Origin: Betaproteobacteria bacterium
Lineage (GTDB): Bacteria > Pseudomonadota > Gammaproteobacteria > Burkholderiales > SG8-41
Reading direction: 5' to 3'
DNA: 56,857 bases
Assembly (NCBI GenBank): GCA_025356695.1
Contig: JANXSE010000202.1
Span: 1 to 56,857, forward strand
The first letter of the stretch is position 1; each line of letters starts with the position of its first letter. Below are positions 33,065 to 47,380 of this stretch, piece after piece. A program made the position numbers and the translations under genes. The notes under the pieces were generated by a model. The model had not been told where the DNA came from. It saw only the letters and a list, made by a program, of their open reading frames with translations, and made no database searches.

Positions 33065-34387
33065 ATGAAAGCTCGCGATTACAGTCTGGACTCGTTGTGG
33101 ATGCCGTTCACGGCCAACCGGCAGTTCAAGAGTGCGCCGCGCATGTTTGTCGCGGCCAAGGACATGCATTTCACCACTGATGACGGGCGCCAGGTGCTCG
33201 ACGGCACTTCCGGCTTGTGGTGTGTCAATGCCGGCCACGGTCGCGCGCGCATTATCGATGCAATCAAGCGTCAGCTCGACACGATGGATTACTGCCCGCC
33301 GTTTCAAATGGGCCATCCGACCGAATTCCGTGTCGCCGATCTGTTGCGTGACATGGCGCCCGGTGATCTCAACCATGTCTTCTTCGCGAACTCGGGTTCG
33401 GAAGCCGTCGATACTGCACTGAAGATCGCTTTGGCTTACCAGCGCGCGCGTGGTGAAGGCCAGCGCACGGTGCTGGTGGGGCGCGAACGCGGTTATCACG
33501 GCGTCGGCTTCGGCGGTATTTCGGTGGGCGGTATCCCCGCCAATCGCAAGGCCTACGGCAGCATGCTGCCGCGCGTCGACCATCTGCCGCATACGCATAA
33601 CCTCGAAAAGAACGCCTTCAGCCGCGGCCAACCGGCATGGGGGGCGCATCTCGCCGACGAACTCGAAACGCGCATCATCGCGTTGCACGACGCCTCGAAC
33701 ATCGCGGCGGTGATCGTCGAACCGGCGGCCGGTTCAACCGGAGTTTTGATTCCACCGGTTGGTTATTTGCAGCGCCTGCGGCAGATCTGCGACAAGTACG
33801 GCTTGTTGCTGATATTCGACGAGGTCATTACCGGCTTCGGCCGCACCGGTCACGCGTTCGCCGCTGAAACCTTCGGTGTTGTTCCCGACATGATTACGTT
33901 TGCCAAGGGCGTGACCAACGCGACGATTCCGCTGTCGGGTGTGATTGTGCGTCCCGACATCCATGACACCATCGTCAACAACGCACCGCCCGGCATGGTC
34001 GAGCTGTTTCACGGCTACACCTACTCGGGGCACCCGGTCGCCACTGCTGCGGCAGAAGCAACGCTGGGTCTTTATCACGAAGAAAAACTCTTCGAGCGTG
34101 CACGCAGTGTGGCGCCGTATTTCGAAAATGCCGTGCACGCGCTCAAAGGCCTGCCGCACGTGATCGACGTGCGCAATTACGGCCTGATGGCGGGCATCGA
34201 ACTCGAACCACGCGCGGGCAAGCCCGGCGCACGGGCCTTCGACGCCTTCCTGCGCTGCTTTGAAAAAGGCGTACTGGTGCGCGTGACTGGCGATATCATC
34301 GCCCTGTCACCGCCGCTGGTCATCGAGAACCAACAGATCGACCAGCTTGCCGGCACCCTCGCCGAGGTCTTAAAAGCGATCGACTAG
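33065..34387 (+). CDS. Class III aminotransferase, omega-amino acid:pyruvate type
   Basis: This 440-residue PLP-dependent class III transaminase moves an amino group from an omega-amino acid or amine (such as beta-alanine) to pyruvate. Motifs are DGTSGLWCVNAGHG, NSGSEAVDTALKIA (phosphate cup), GYHGVGFGG, the PLP Asp in LLIFDEVITGFGRTG, the PLP Lys in MITFAKGVTN and the HGYTYSGHPVA segment. The ATG at 33065 starts MKARDYSLDSLWMPF, the typical N-terminus; the upstream in-frame extension is not conserved in kind. It converges with the flavoprotein gene with a four-base overlap and diverges from the deacetylase-family gene. Confidence 0.92.
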   Translation: MKARDYSLDSLWMPFTANRQFKSAPRMFVAAKDMHFTTDDGRQVLDGTSGLWCVNAGHGRARIIDAIKRQLDTMDYCPPFQMGHPTEFRVADLLRDMAPGDLNHVFFANSGSEAVDTALKIALAYQRARGEGQRTVLVGRERGYHGVGFGGISVGGIPANRKAYGSMLPRVDHLPHTHNLEKNAFSRGQPAWGAHLADELETRIIALHDASNIAAVIVEPAAGSTGVLIPPVGYLQRLRQICDKYGLLLIFDEVITGFGRTGHAFAAETFGVVPDMITFAKGVTNATIPLSGVIVRPDIHDTIVNNAPPGMVELFHGYTYSGHPVATAAAEATLGLYHEEKLFERARSVAPYFENAVHALKGLPHVIDVRNYGLMAGIELEPRAGKPGARAFDAFLRCFEKGVLVRVTGDIIALSPPLVIENQQIDQLAGTLAEVLKAID

Positions 34388-37300
34388 GACGGTATTTTGA
34401 CGGCTTTGGAGCAGAGACTGATCCACAGCGCTGTCAGTTTTTCCTGCACGCCGTTCTGTTTGAGGCGCTGATCCAGACCGCCCCAGTCGACGCGATCAAG
34501 CGGCTGGTCCTGGTTGAAGCACGAGAACACATAGCTGATCTTGCCGGTTTCCGGATCGCGGTGCGGTTGCAGGCACTGTGCGCAGATTTCCTTCATCATG
34601 CACTGCATCGGCGAATTGATCGAACCGATGGCAAAGTGATGCGGCTTCATGAATGGTTTAAGCACCGTGTGGCGCGCGCGCGCCACCGCCGCCATCATGC
34701 GGTCTGAACCGATGGCGATGATGCGGTCTGCATTTTTCAGTGCGACCACTTCCGGATTGCCGAGATTGCCGATGGCGTAGGAGTGGATCGCCTGCACGAT
34801 GTTGCCGACGTACGTGCGGTCTTGCGGACGTCCCGGCGTGAAACCCGGCGCCTCATCGCAACACCACACCACGACGTCGGCGGCCGCTTCGATTTCCTCA
34901 ACCTTGTAGCGGTCGATGATGCGCTTGTATCCGGCGAAATACAGAACCTTCGAACCGGCCCGACGCAGCGCCTGGCCGATCGAAAACAGCACGGCATTGC
35001 CGAGCCCCCCGCCGACCAGAGCGACGGTTTCTCCCGCGGGAATTTCAGTGGCGCTGCCGGTCGGCCCCATCAACACGATTGGTTCGCCCGGTTTGAGCAT
35101 CGCACACAAGCTGCTTGATCCGCCCATTTCCAGCACGATGGTCGAGACCAGCCCTTTTTCCTTGTCGACCCAGGCACCGGTCAGTGCCAGCCCTTCCATA
35201 TTGAGCGTGGTGTTTTCGGCGCGCGGCGCCAGCGTTTCAAAATTCTGCAATCGGTAAAACTGCCCTGGCTGGAAACTGCGCGCGGCCTGCGGCGCACGCA
35301 CAACGATCTCGACGATGTTCGGCGTCAGACGCACGACCTCGTGCACCGTGGGGCGCAATTCGCGGTTGAGGCCGGCGATGAATTCGACATCGTTCTGCGC
35401 TGCTGCAGGCACGCCGCGCGACAACACGCGGCTGATGATCGGATAACCCTGCTTCGCGCCGCCCATTGCCTTGACCACATTGCCGAAGAACGAAGGATGC
35501 ACGTCGCCGAAGTAGCTGACGAAACGTCCGTCCTCGCGTCTGGCCAGCAGCACACGAACGTCGGTCGGTTTGGAGATGGAGGCTTCCGGTTTGACCGGGT
35601 TGCCTTCTTCGTCGCAGGCGCGGAAATATTTGCCGTCGAGCGGAAAGTGCGCGGCGTCTTCGCGCGCCAGCACGGTGTTCGGCTGCGTACCTGCCGCAAC
35701 GAGCACGCTGCGTGCCGGCAATTCAACTTCGCTGCCGGAGGTCCATTTGCCGTCTTCGCCGCGCTGCTGGCGCGCCATGCGGATGACGCGCGCCTGACCG
35801 TTGGCATCGACATCGATTCCCGTAGGGCTCAGGCACTCGGCAAACCAGATCCCTTCCTCGAACGCTTTCTGCACTTCCTCGTGATTGAGCGTGTACGACG
35901 GGCTGTCGACCAGCCGGCGGCGATAGGCAATCGTCACCCCGCCCCACTTTCTGAGAAGACCAAGGATGTCGGGTTCTCGGCCTTCTCGCTGCGCCGCTTC
36001 GCGCTCGGCGCGGATGGCGCGTCCATGCGCGAGGAATTCTTCTGCGACTGCGCGTTCTTCCTCATTCCAGTTGATACGCGCAATCGCTTCGCCGTCTTTC
36101 GCGACAAGTGTTTCGTGGCGCAGCAGGAATTTTTCGACCTGTACCGGGTAATACGCGAGCGATTCGGTCGCAGTATCAATGGCGGTCAGACCGCCGCCGA
36201 TGACGACCACCGGCAGGCGCAGCTGCATGTTGGCGATGGAATCCTTCTTCGCCGCACCGGTCAGTTGCAGCGCCATCAGAAAATCCGACGCCGTGCGCAC
36301 GCCGCGGGCGAGCCCGTTGGGCATGTCAAGAACGGTCGGTTTGCCGGCGCCGATGGCCAGCGAGACGTGGTCGAAACCCATTGCGAAGGCATCTTCGAGC
36401 GTCAGTGTGCCGCCGAAGCGCACGCCGCCGAACATGGCGAACTGGCGGCGTCGTTCAAGCAACAGGCGGATCAGCTTGAGGAAATTTTTGTCCCAGCGCA
36501 CGGTGATACCGTATTCAGCGACCCCGCCGAAGCCGGCCATGGTGCGCGCGTCCAGCGCTTCGTGCAGACTGGCGATATCGCGAACCGGATCGAATGCCGT
36601 GCGCGCGCCATTGGCGTCGACGCCGGACAATCGCGGTGTTAGCGGTTCGATTTTCAGGCCGTCAACGCCGACGACGACATGGCCCTCGTTCATCAGGAAA
36701 TGCGCTAGCGTGAATCCGGCCGGGCCCATGCCGATGATGAGCACGCGTTTGCCGCTCGGCGCCTTCGGATACGGCGTGCGCAGATTGAGCGGATTCCAGC
36801 GCGTCAGCAGCGAGTAGATTTCGAAGCCCCACGGCAATTCCAGCACGTCTTTGAGCGTGCGCGTCTCCGCCTGCGGAATATCGACCGGCTCCTGCTTTTG
36901 GTAAATGCAGGCTTTCATGCAGTCGTTACAGATACGGTGGCCGGTGGCGGCCAGCATCGGGTTGTCGACGATGATCACGGCGAGCGCGCCGATGACGTGC
37001 CCTTCGGTCTTGACCTTGTGAAACTCGGATATTTTTTCTTCGAGCGGGCAACCGGCCAGCGTGACGCCAAACGGGCTCTTTTTGAAGGAGGCGACGCCGG
37101 TGCCGGTCGCGCCTTTCTCTTTAAGCCCTTTCGCGCAGGAGTCCTTGCCCTGCTCGTGGCACCAGATGCAGTAATGCGCCTGGTCGAGCGCACCGACGAG
37201 GTCGGTGCCGTGGTCGGTCAGCCGGAAACCTTCGCGGCGGCGAAAATGTTCGGGCTTGCCCTGGAAGCGCGCGAAGCCGTTCGCTTCATCGCTGTCGAAA

Positions 37301-37890
37301 GGCACCAGGTGCTGATGATCAAGTTTGTGCGGCACCTTGAACAACACACCACCAGCATGGAAAGCCCTGCCGGCCGGGGTATGTACTGCCCATGCGGCGT
37401 AACGCTGGGCAAGATCGATTTCGGCAGCGTGGGCCTCCTCGGCTTCGAGCCATTGCATCACGCATTGTGCAAACACCAGTTCGCTAAATGCCGCACCGAA
37501 CTTCGCCTCAAGTTCTGTGCGCAGCGTAGCACCGTCGAAAGCTGCTGCTGCATCGGCTTTGTATTTGTGCAGTGCCTTGCGCTGCACGAACAGGCGTTTG
37601 CAGGAGTACAGCGGTGCCAGTTCGTTGTGGCGCGCTGATAATTTGCGGACATCGGCGGCGATATTGAACAGGCCCGCAACAAAGTCATCGAGGTGCGGCG
37701 CCAGTGCGATCAGCAGTTCGGATTCCTGTTTGGCGGCGAGCGCTGCGGGATTTGCGCGTGCCGAAACCAACTGCTGATGCAAAGCCTGGTCCGCGGCAGC
37801 CAGCAAGTGCAGAAATTCGCCATCCAGCCTGAGCAAGCCGTCGCGTTCGTGCAAGTCGGTAAATTGAAGTCCGTGAGCGAGATTTAACAT
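34384..37890 (-). CDS. Giant iron-sulfur flavoprotein: GltD-like core with PyrK-like C-terminal domain
   Basis: The protein has 1168 residues from the ATG at 37890 (AGAGGTGG eight bases upstream). Residues 1-230 are helical and unrecognised. Cysteines at 241, 244 and 252, 281, 321, 324 and 328 could bind two [4Fe-4S] clusters, as in the GltD N-terminal domain. Next comes a GltD-like FAD/NAD(P) core with Rossmann motifs (LIIGMGPAGFTLAHF near 388; VVVIGGGLTAIDTATE near 560). The C-terminal 280 residues resemble the PyrK/ferredoxin-reductase unit (FQPGQFYRL, VGGGLGNAVLF, then C-x5-C-x2-C-x17-C for a [2Fe-2S] cluster: CMMKEICAQC...FSC). This suggests an NAD(P)H electron-transfer hub, perhaps bifurcating. 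Neither its partner nor its substrate can be read. I know of no characterised member. Confidence 0.78.
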   Translation of the reverse strand: MLNLAHGLQFTDLHERDGLLRLDGEFLHLLAAADQALHQQLVSARANPAALAAKQESELLIALAPHLDDFVAGLFNIAADVRKLSARHNELAPLYSCKRLFVQRKALHKYKADAAAAFDGATLRTELEAKFGAAFSELVFAQCVMQWLEAEEAHAAEIDLAQRYAAWAVHTPAGRAFHAGGVLFKVPHKLDHQHLVPFDSDEANGFARFQGKPEHFRRREGFRLTDHGTDLVGALDQAHYCIWCHEQGKDSCAKGLKEKGATGTGVASFKKSPFGVTLAGCPLEEKISEFHKVKTEGHVIGALAVIIVDNPMLAATGHRICNDCMKACIYQKQEPVDIPQAETRTLKDVLELPWGFEIYSLLTRWNPLNLRTPYPKAPSGKRVLIIGMGPAGFTLAHFLMNEGHVVVGVDGLKIEPLTPRLSGVDANGARTAFDPVRDIASLHEALDARTMAGFGGVAEYGITVRWDKNFLKLIRLLLERRRQFAMFGGVRFGGTLTLEDAFAMGFDHVSLAIGAGKPTVLDMPNGLARGVRTASDFLMALQLTGAAKKDSIANMQLRLPVVVIGGGLTAIDTATESLAYYPVQVEKFLLRHETLVAKDGEAIARINWNEEERAVAEEFLAHGRAIRAEREAAQREGREPDILGLLRKWGGVTIAYRRRLVDSPSYTLNHEEVQKAFEEGIWFAECLSPTGIDVDANGQARVIRMARQQRGEDGKWTSGSEVELPARSVLVAAGTQPNTVLAREDAAHFPLDGKYFRACDEEGNPVKPEASISKPTDVRVLLARREDGRFVSYFGDVHPSFFGNVVKAMGGAKQGYPIISRVLSRGVPAAAQNDVEFIAGLNRELRPTVHEVVRLTPNIVEIVVRAPQAARSFQPGQFYRLQNFETLAPRAENTTLNMEGLALTGAWVDKEKGLVSTIVLEMGGSSSLCAMLKPGEPIVLMGPTGSATEIPAGETVALVGGGLGNAVLFSIGQALRRAGSKVLYFAGYKRIIDRYKVEEIEAAADVVVWCCDEAPGFTPGRPQDRTYVGNIVQAIHSYAIGNLGNPEVVALKNADRIIAIGSDRMMAAVARARHTVLKPFMKPHHFAIGSINSPMQCMMKEICAQCLQPHRDPETGKISYVFSCFNQDQPLDRVDWGGLDQRLKQNGVQEKLTALWISLCSKAVKIPS

Positions 37891-37918
37891 ATGTGTGGCC
37901 ACCTCTGCGAAGCGCGCG

Positions 37919-37947
37919 AAAATAGCACAAATTCCATGCCCTGTCAG
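37919..37947 (-). promoter_or_regulatory. Promoter of the giant flavoprotein gene
   Basis: On the minus strand CTGACA (37947-37942) and TATTTT (37924-37919) are separated by 17 bases, a fair sigma-70 promoter. Transcription would start about 20 bases upstream of the ATG at 37890, leaving a short leader that carries the ribosome binding site. Confidence 0.45.
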
Positions 37948-38070
37948 TGCAGGCGCATGCGTTATATCATTGTGCGATAATGATTTTCCGTTTGGATATG
38001 AGCCGGCGTGTCGGTCAGTTGGTCGTTGCGACTTTCACGACGGTATCCAGGCAGGGCAACGGACCGGCCC

Positions 38071-38205
38071 ATGACGCAACAAATGCAAAAACTGTTTGTC
38101 TGGCTGTTGCTGGCCTGCCTGCTTGCGTACGTCGGTTATGTGACGTTTCGTGCCTATCTCGGCCCTGATTTTCTGCTCGGGTTCGCCAACATCTTTGTCT
38201 GTTGA
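38071..38205 (+). CDS. Small single-span membrane protein (44 residues)
   Basis: A 44-residue protein starting MTQQMQKLFVWLLLACLLAYVGYV and ending GFANIFVC, with one hydrophobic helix covering about residues 8-24. The frame is open 21 codons upstream, but the hydrophobic protein begins at this ATG. I remember similar tiny proteins in betaproteobacterial genomes, function unknown. It lies in the divergent region after the flavoprotein promoter and converges with folD, with stops 11 bp apart. Ribosome-binding support is weak. Confidence 0.5.
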   Translation: MTQQMQKLFVWLLLACLLAYVGYVTFRAYLGPDFLLGFANIFVC

Positions 38206-38216
38206 GGCGCGCCGCT

Positions 38217-39077
38217 TCAGGTGCCCGTTTCGAGCAGACTTTCAGCGGCGGTCACGGTATTGGCCATCAACGCCGCTACGGTCATGCGTCCCACGCCGCC
38301 GGGCACCGGTGTGATGCAGGAGGCGACAGCGCTGGCCGATGCGAAATCAACGTCACCGGTGATTTTGCCGTCTGCCAGCCGGTTGATGCCGACGTCAAAC
38401 ACTGCCGTCCCTGGTTTCAGCATCGAACCCGTCACGGTGCCGGGTTTGCCGACGGCCACGACCACGATGTCGGCATCGCGCGTGTGATGCGCGAGGTCGC
38501 GGGTTTTTGATGTGCAGACGGTGACGGTGGCACCGCGCGCGATGAGCATCAATGCGGTTGGTTTGCCGACGGCGACACTGCGTCCGACGACGACTGCATT
38601 GGCGCCTTCCACCGGTATGCGCTCGTGATCGATCATCGCCATCACGCCGAGCGCGGTGCATGGCGCTAATTTCGGGTGGCCGGCGACCAATGCGCCGAGG
38701 TTCTCCCGGCTGAATCCGTCCACATCTTTTGCCGCGGCAATGCGTGCGGTAGTGCGTTCAGCATCCAGATGCGGCGGCAGCGGCAGTTGCAGCAATATGC
38801 CGTGAATAAGGGGATCGCAGTTGAGCTTCTCGATGACGGCGGTTAGTTCGGCCTCGCTGCAGGCAGAGGACAGACGATGGACTTCCGATTTAATACCAAT
38901 ATCTGCGCAGGCGCGGACCTTGTTGCGCACATAGACTTCGGAGGCGGCGTTATCGCCGACGAGTATGGCTGCGAGCCCGGGCGTTATGCCGCGGGCAGCC
39001 AGTGCGGCGACGCGTGGACGCAGTTGATCCAACAGCTTGCGCGCGATCAGCGCGCCATCGATCAGCGATGCGGTCAT
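38217..39077 (-). CDS. folD: Methylenetetrahydrofolate dehydrogenase/cyclohydrolase
   Basis: FolD interconverts 5,10-methylene-, methenyl- and 10-formyl-tetrahydrofolate with NADP, supplying one-carbon units. The 286-residue protein has the N-terminal catalytic part (YVRNKVRACADIGI with the active-site Lys; GILLQLPLPPHLD), and the C-terminal signature PVPGGVGRMTVAALMANT. NAD(P)-binding GRSVAVGKPTALMLI is intact. It is followed (upstream on the chromosome) by ftsB after 11 bp, so it may be the last gene of the pyrG-kdsA-eno-ftsB run. Confidence 0.97.
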   Translation of the reverse strand: MTASLIDGALIARKLLDQLRPRVAALAARGITPGLAAILVGDNAASEVYVRNKVRACADIGIKSEVHRLSSACSEAELTAVIEKLNCDPLIHGILLQLPLPPHLDAERTTARIAAAKDVDGFSRENLGALVAGHPKLAPCTALGVMAMIDHERIPVEGANAVVVGRSVAVGKPTALMLIARGATVTVCTSKTRDLAHHTRDADIVVVAVGKPGTVTGSMLKPGTAVFDVGINRLADGKITGDVDFASASAVASCITPVPGGVGRMTVAALMANTVTAAESLLETGT

Positions 39078-39088
39078 ATTCGATTGAC

Positions 39089-39388
39089 CTATTTGGCCGG
39101 CGGCGCCGTGCTGTGCCGTTCGTCCATGACCTGAAAAAACATTTCGTCCTGGCGGATCATGCCGAGTTCGCTGCGCGCGCGTTCTTCCACCGCGTCGAGC
39201 CCCTGCTTGAGGTCGCGCACTTCAGCGTCCAAAGCACCGTTACGCACCTGCAGCTTGCGGTTCGTTTCGTACTGCGCCTGCAGTTGCCGGTCGGTGTCCC
39301 ACACGCGCAACCAGCCGCCCTTGCCCAGCCACATCGGATACTGCAGCAGTGCGATCAGGCCGGCCAGTGCGAGCGTCAGGTATTTCAC
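39089..39388 (-). CDS. ftsB: Cell division protein FtsB
   Basis: FtsB is a small bitopic protein of the FtsQLB complex that licenses septal peptidoglycan synthesis. The 99-residue product has one membrane helix at residues 3-19 ([17 protein letters not shown]) and then a coiled coil ([38 protein letters not shown]) ending in the conserved [12 protein letters not shown]. The start is the GTG at 39388, the only start just before the helix. It follows eno after 11 bp, the classical order. Confidence 0.93.
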   Translation of the reverse strand: MKYLTLALAGLIALLQYPMWLGKGGWLRVWDTDRQLQAQYETNRKLQVRNGALDAEVRDLKQGLDAVEERARSELGMIRQDEMFFQVMDERHSTAPPAK

Positions 39389-39399
39389 GTCCGCAATCG

Positions 39400-41540
<2,141 letters not shown>

Positions 41541-41548
41541 GGCGGCGC

Positions 41549-43225
<1,677 letters not shown>

Positions 43226-43294
43226 TCACACCGTTTTCGTATTCTAGCGCGAAACCACCTTCCGACTCAACGAAAATCGTCCGCCCTCGATGCA

Positions 43295-45685
43295 TCAGTG
43301 CTCCGCCTTTTTCGCTTCGCGCGCCAGATAAAGCCACGTCTCCACCACGGTATCCGGGTTCAGCGAAAGGCTCTCAATGCCCTCCTCGACCAGCCACTTG
43401 GCAAGGTCCGGATGGTCCGATGGGCCCTGCCCGCAGATGCCGACATACTTGCCGGCCTTGCGACAGGCCTGGATCGCGAGATGCAACATGTATTTGACCG
43501 CCGGATCGCGTTCATCGAAGCCTTCGGCAATGATGCCCGAATCGCGGTCGAGCGCCAGCGTCATCTGGGTCAAATCGTTAGAGCCAATCGAGAAGCCGTC
43601 GAAATATTGCAGGAACTCGTCGGCCAGAATCGCGTTCGACGGAATTTCGCACATCATGATGATGCGCAGACCGTTCTCGCCGCGCTTGAGGCCGTTTTGT
43701 GCGAGCAGCTCGATCACCTGTTTGGCTTCGCCGACGGTGCGCACGAAAGGCACCATGAGTTCGACGTTGGTCAGCCCCATGTCGTTGCGCACCTTGCGCA
43801 TGGCGCGGCACTCCAGCTCGAAACAATCGCTGAAGGTCGGCGCGATGTAGCGCGACGCACCGCGAAAGCCGAGCATGGGGTTTTCTTCATGCGGTTCGTA
43901 TTTCGAGCCGCCGGTCAGACTTGAATATTCGTTCGACTTGAAATCGGAGAGTCGCACGATCACCGGCTTCGGCCAGAATGCCGCCCCCAGCGTCGACACC
44001 CCTTCGACGAGTTTCTCGACGTAAAACGTGACCGGATCGGCGTAACCGGCGGCGTGCTGCTCGACCGCCAGTTTCAGATCGCCCGGCAGATCCGGATAGG
44101 CCAGCACCGCCCGCGGGTGCACGCCGATCATGCGTGCGATGATGAATTCAAGGCGCGCCAGTCCCACCCCCTCGTTCGGCAGGCGCCGGAACTCGAATGC
44201 AAGTTCCGGATTGCCGACGTTCATGGTGATTTTTGCCGGCGCCTTCGGCATGGCGTCGAGCGACAAATCGATGATTTCGATTTCAAGTTCGCCGCGGTAG
44301 ACAAAGCCGGTGTCGCCTTCGGCGCACGAAACAGTCACCGTTTTGCCCTCTTTCAAGACCTGCGTCGCATCGCCACAACCTACCACCGCCGGAATGCCGA
44401 GTTCGCGCGCAATGATCGCAGCGTGGCAGGTACGCCCGCCGCGATTGGTGACGATGGCCGAGGCGCGCTTCATCACCGGTTCCCAATCGGGATCGGTCAT
44501 GTCGGTCACCAATACGTCGCCCGGTTTGACGCGGTCCATTTCCGCTGCAGTCTTGATCAGCTTGACCGGACCTGAACCGATGCGCTGGCCGATGGCGCGG
44601 CCTGAGGCCAGCACGTCGGAACGGGTCTTCAAACGATAACGTCGCAGCGTATCGACCTTTTCGCTGGCTTTGACCGTTTCCGGTCGCGCTTGCAGGATGT
44701 AGAGCTTGCCGTCCTTGCCGTCGCGTCCCCATTCGATGTCCATGGGGCGCTTGTAGTGTTTCTCGATGATCACCGCGTAGCGCGCCAGTTCTTCGACCTC
44801 GGCATCGCTGATCGAAAAGCGGCGCCGTTCATTTTCAGGCACGTCGTTGGTCTGCACCGACTTGCCGGCGCTGCGCGCATCCGTGAAGGTCATGCGCAGT
44901 GCTTTGGAGCCGAGATTGCGGCGAATGATCGACGTCTTGCCTGCCGCCAGCGCCGGTTTGTAAACGTAAAATTCGTCCGGATTGACCTGACCCTGAACGA
45001 CCGTTTCGCCGAGACCGTACGCCGACGTAATGAAGACCACCTGATCAAAACCGGATTCCGTATCGAGCGTGAACAGGACGCCGCTGGCGCCGAGGTCGCT
45101 GCGCACCATGCGCTGCACGCCCGCAGACAGTGCGACATCGCTATGGATGTAGCCCTTGTGCACGCGGTAGGAAATGGCGCGGTCGTTGTAGAGCGAAGCG
45201 AAGACGTGCTTGATCGCCGTCAAGACGTTGTCGATGCCATGGATGTTGAGAAACGTTTCCTGCTGGCCGGCGAACGAGGCATCGGGCAGATCTTCGGCGG
45301 TGGCCGATGAACGCACGGCGACTGACAGATCATCGCTGCCGGCCGCTTGCATTTGCTTGTAGGCTTCGCGGACCGCCGTTTCCAGTCCGGATGGAAACGG
45401 CTGGTTGAAGATCCAGCCACGGATCTCGGCGCCGGCTTTCGCCAGTGCGTTGACGTCATCCACATTGAGCGTGGACAGGGCGGATTCGATGCGCTTTTCG
45501 AGGCCTTCGTGGGCGAGAAATTCACGGAACGCGTGCGCTGTGGTGGCAAAACCGCCGGGCACCCGCACGCCGGATTGCGCCAGATTACCGATCATTTCAC
45601 CGAGCGAGGCATTTTTCCCGCCCACGCTGCCAACGTCGCCGATACGCAACTGCGTAAAATCAACCACCCGCTCGTCAGTTTTCAT
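43295..45685 (-). CDS. ppsA: Phosphoenolpyruvate synthase
   Basis: PpsA makes PEP from pyruvate and ATP for gluconeogenesis, as needed when cells grow on aromatic or fatty acids. The 796-residue protein has the ATP-grasp domain ([37 protein letters not shown]), the phosphohistidine swivel domain ([21 protein letters not shown], catalytic His) and the C-terminal PEP-binding barrel with [23 protein letters not shown] and [14 protein letters not shown] (catalytic Cys). The ATG at 45685 is used. It diverges from its regulator ppsR, with 71 bp between. Confidence 0.97.
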   Translation of the reverse strand: MKTDERVVDFTQLRIGDVGSVGGKNASLGEMIGNLAQSGVRVPGGFATTAHAFREFLAHEGLEKRIESALSTLNVDDVNALAKAGAEIRGWIFNQPFPSGLETAVREAYKQMQAAGSDDLSVAVRSSATAEDLPDASFAGQQETFLNIHGIDNVLTAIKHVFASLYNDRAISYRVHKGYIHSDVALSAGVQRMVRSDLGASGVLFTLDTESGFDQVVFITSAYGLGETVVQGQVNPDEFYVYKPALAAGKTSIIRRNLGSKALRMTFTDARSAGKSVQTNDVPENERRRFSISDAEVEELARYAVIIEKHYKRPMDIEWGRDGKDGKLYILQARPETVKASEKVDTLRRYRLKTRSDVLASGRAIGQRIGSGPVKLIKTAAEMDRVKPGDVLVTDMTDPDWEPVMKRASAIVTNRGGRTCHAAIIARELGIPAVVGCGDATQVLKEGKTVTVSCAEGDTGFVYRGELEIEIIDLSLDAMPKAPAKITMNVGNPELAFEFRRLPNEGVGLARLEFIIARMIGVHPRAVLAYPDLPGDLKLAVEQHAAGYADPVTFYVEKLVEGVSTLGAAFWPKPVIVRLSDFKSNEYSSLTGGSKYEPHEENPMLGFRGASRYIAPTFSDCFELECRAMRKVRNDMGLTNVELMVPFVRTVGEAKQVIELLAQNGLKRGENGLRIIMMCEIPSNAILADEFLQYFDGFSIGSNDLTQMTLALDRDSGIIAEGFDERDPAVKYMLHLAIQACRKAGKYVGICGQGPSDHPDLAKWLVEEGIESLSLNPDTVVETWLYLAREAKKAEH

Positions 45686-45756
45686 GTCGTGGCCACCGAT
45701 TGTGCGAAGCACCAAAAGAGGCTATTTTACCGATTATCACTCCATGGAACAGTGCG

Positions 45757-46581
45757 ATGCCGCAAAAACGCAGTGCTTTTTTTATTTCTGATCGTACCGG
45801 CATTACTGCGGAGATGCTCGGCCACAGCCTTCTCACACAGTTCGAAATGGTGGCCTTTAACGAGGTCACCCTGCCCTTTATAGACACCGTCGAAAAGGCG
45901 GAGGCAACCGTTCGCCAGATCAACGGCCAGGGCGCCGGAGACGGCGTGCGGCCGCTGATTTTCAGCACGCTGGTGGATTCGGAAATTGCCGCGGTTATCT
46001 CCAGGGCCAACGCGCTGTTTCTGGACTGCTTCGAGATTTTCATCCGGCCGATGGAGAAAGAGCTCGGTGTGGCAGCTTTACACGCCGTCGGCAAATCACA
46101 TAGCGCCAACGACTTTGCCAATTACCATCATCGCATCGAAGCAGTGAATTATTCGTTAGGCCACGACGACGGTGCAAGCACGCGGGAGATCAGCGAGGCC
46201 GATGTGATCCTTGTCGGCGTATCGCGTTGCGGCAAGACCCCGACCTGCCTGTATCTCGCCATGCAGTTCGGCATTCGCGCTGCCAACTACCCGCTCATTC
46301 CCGAAGATTTTGCCAACCGGCAACTGCCGGGACAAGTCAAGAACCTGCGCGAGCGACTGTACGGCCTGACGATCAAACCGGAGCGATTGCAGCAAATCCG
46401 CAATGAACGGCGGCCCGGCAGCACTTATGCGACGTTGAGCAACTGCGAATTCGAAGTGCGCGAAGCCGAGGCCATGATGCGACGAGAGAACATTCCGTTT
46501 CTCGATGCCACCAGCAAATCGGTTGAAGAGCTTGCGACGACCATCTTGCAGGAAGCCAAACTGGTACGACGGATTTATTAA
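45757..46581 (+). CDS. ppsR: PEP synthase regulatory protein (bifunctional kinase/pyrophosphorylase)
   Basis: PpsR (DUF299) inactivates PEP synthase by ADP-dependent phosphorylation and reactivates it by phosphate-dependent dephosphorylation. The 274-residue protein starts [22 protein letters not shown] and has the P-loop [15 protein letters not shown] and the YPLIPED segment. GGAA lies seven bases upstream of the ATG at 45757. It shares the ppsA divergent promoter region, its usual place. The stop is four bases from the convergent methyltransferase gene. Confidence 0.96.
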   Translation: MPQKRSAFFISDRTGITAEMLGHSLLTQFEMVAFNEVTLPFIDTVEKAEATVRQINGQGAGDGVRPLIFSTLVDSEIAAVISRANALFLDCFEIFIRPMEKELGVAALHAVGKSHSANDFANYHHRIEAVNYSLGHDDGASTREISEADVILVGVSRCGKTPTCLYLAMQFGIRAANYPLIPEDFANRQLPGQVKNLRERLYGLTIKPERLQQIRNERRPGSTYATLSNCEFEVREAEAMMRRENIPFLDATSKSVEELATTILQEAKLVRRIY

Positions 46582-46585
46582 GGCG

Positions 46586-47380
46586 TCAGACCCGACCGGC
46601 GGCGTGTTTGATCTGCCGCACGCGTTCAAACAGGCAGATCGCCGCGGCCGCGCCGACATTGAGCGATTCGATCGGCCCCGGCATTGGAATCGTAACTGCC
46701 TGGTTCGCAAGGGCCTGCAGATCCGGCGAAACACCTGCCCCCTCATTGCCGAAAATCAGTGCGATGTCTCCGGTCAGGTCGATATCGAAAATGCTGGCGC
46801 TTGCGTTCATCGACGTCACAATGGTGCGCCCGGAAAAGCCGCGCACGATTTCGCCCAGATCGCACTGTTCATGAATGGACAGCATGAAATGGGCGCCCAT
46901 GCCGGCGCGCAAAACGCGCGGCGACCAGCTGTGCACCGAGGTTTTTGAAAGACAGACGTGTCTGATACCTGCGCCCGCCGCGGATCGCAAGATGGAACCG
47001 AGATTGCCCGGATCCTGAATGTCTTCCAGCAACACGCAGGTACCGAGTTTCTCGGGGAACGCCGGTGCGCGCGGTGTTTCGATCGATGCCATGATGCCGG
47101 TCGGCGTGGAGACCGTCGATAGCTCGGCAAACAAACCGTCGGTCAACAGCAGTGGCGCCAGCGGTTTCAACGCGTCCAGCAGATGCAGAATTTCGGCATT
47201 GTGCAGCGCCGACTCGCAGACGGCAACCTGGACCGGCGTGCCGAAGTGTTCGCGGTAGGCTGAAACCAGGTGAACGCCGTCGAGCAGCGAAAGTCCGGCC
47301 TTGCGGCGATCACGCGAGGAGTGCGCGAGTTTCAGCAAATTTCGGAATTGCGGATTGTCTGCGGATGTTATGCGTTTCAC
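46586..47380 (-). CDS. SpoU/TrmH-family RNA 2'-O-methyltransferase
   Basis: This 264-residue SPOUT methyltransferase has a substrate-binding N-terminal domain ([25 protein letters not shown]) and the three knot motifs: [30 protein letters not shown] and [22 protein letters not shown]. It methylates a ribose in rRNA or tRNA with S-adenosylmethionine; the exact target is not readable. The start at 47380 overlaps the rnhB stop by four bases. Betaproteobacteria usually carry this gene between rnhB and ppsR. Confidence 0.93.
   Translation of the reverse strand: MKRITSADNPQFRNLLKLAHSSRDRRKAGLSLLDGVHLVSAYREHFGTPVQVAVCESALHNAEILHLLDALKPLAPLLLTDGLFAELSTVSTPTGIMASIETPRAPAFPEKLGTCVLLEDIQDPGNLGSILRSAAGAGIRHVCLSKTSVHSWSPRVLRAGMGAHFMLSIHEQCDLGEIVRGFSGRTIVTSMNASASIFDIDLTGDIALIFGNEGAGVSPDLQALANQAVTIPMPGPIESLNVGAAAAICLFERVRQIKHAAGRV

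Noticed and set aside
37966..37984. ATCATT...AATGAT dyad as a Fur box upstream of the flavoprotein gene
   Set aside because: Only 6 bp arms with a 7-base spacer; too few matches to the Fur consensus to claim, and no iron genes nearby.
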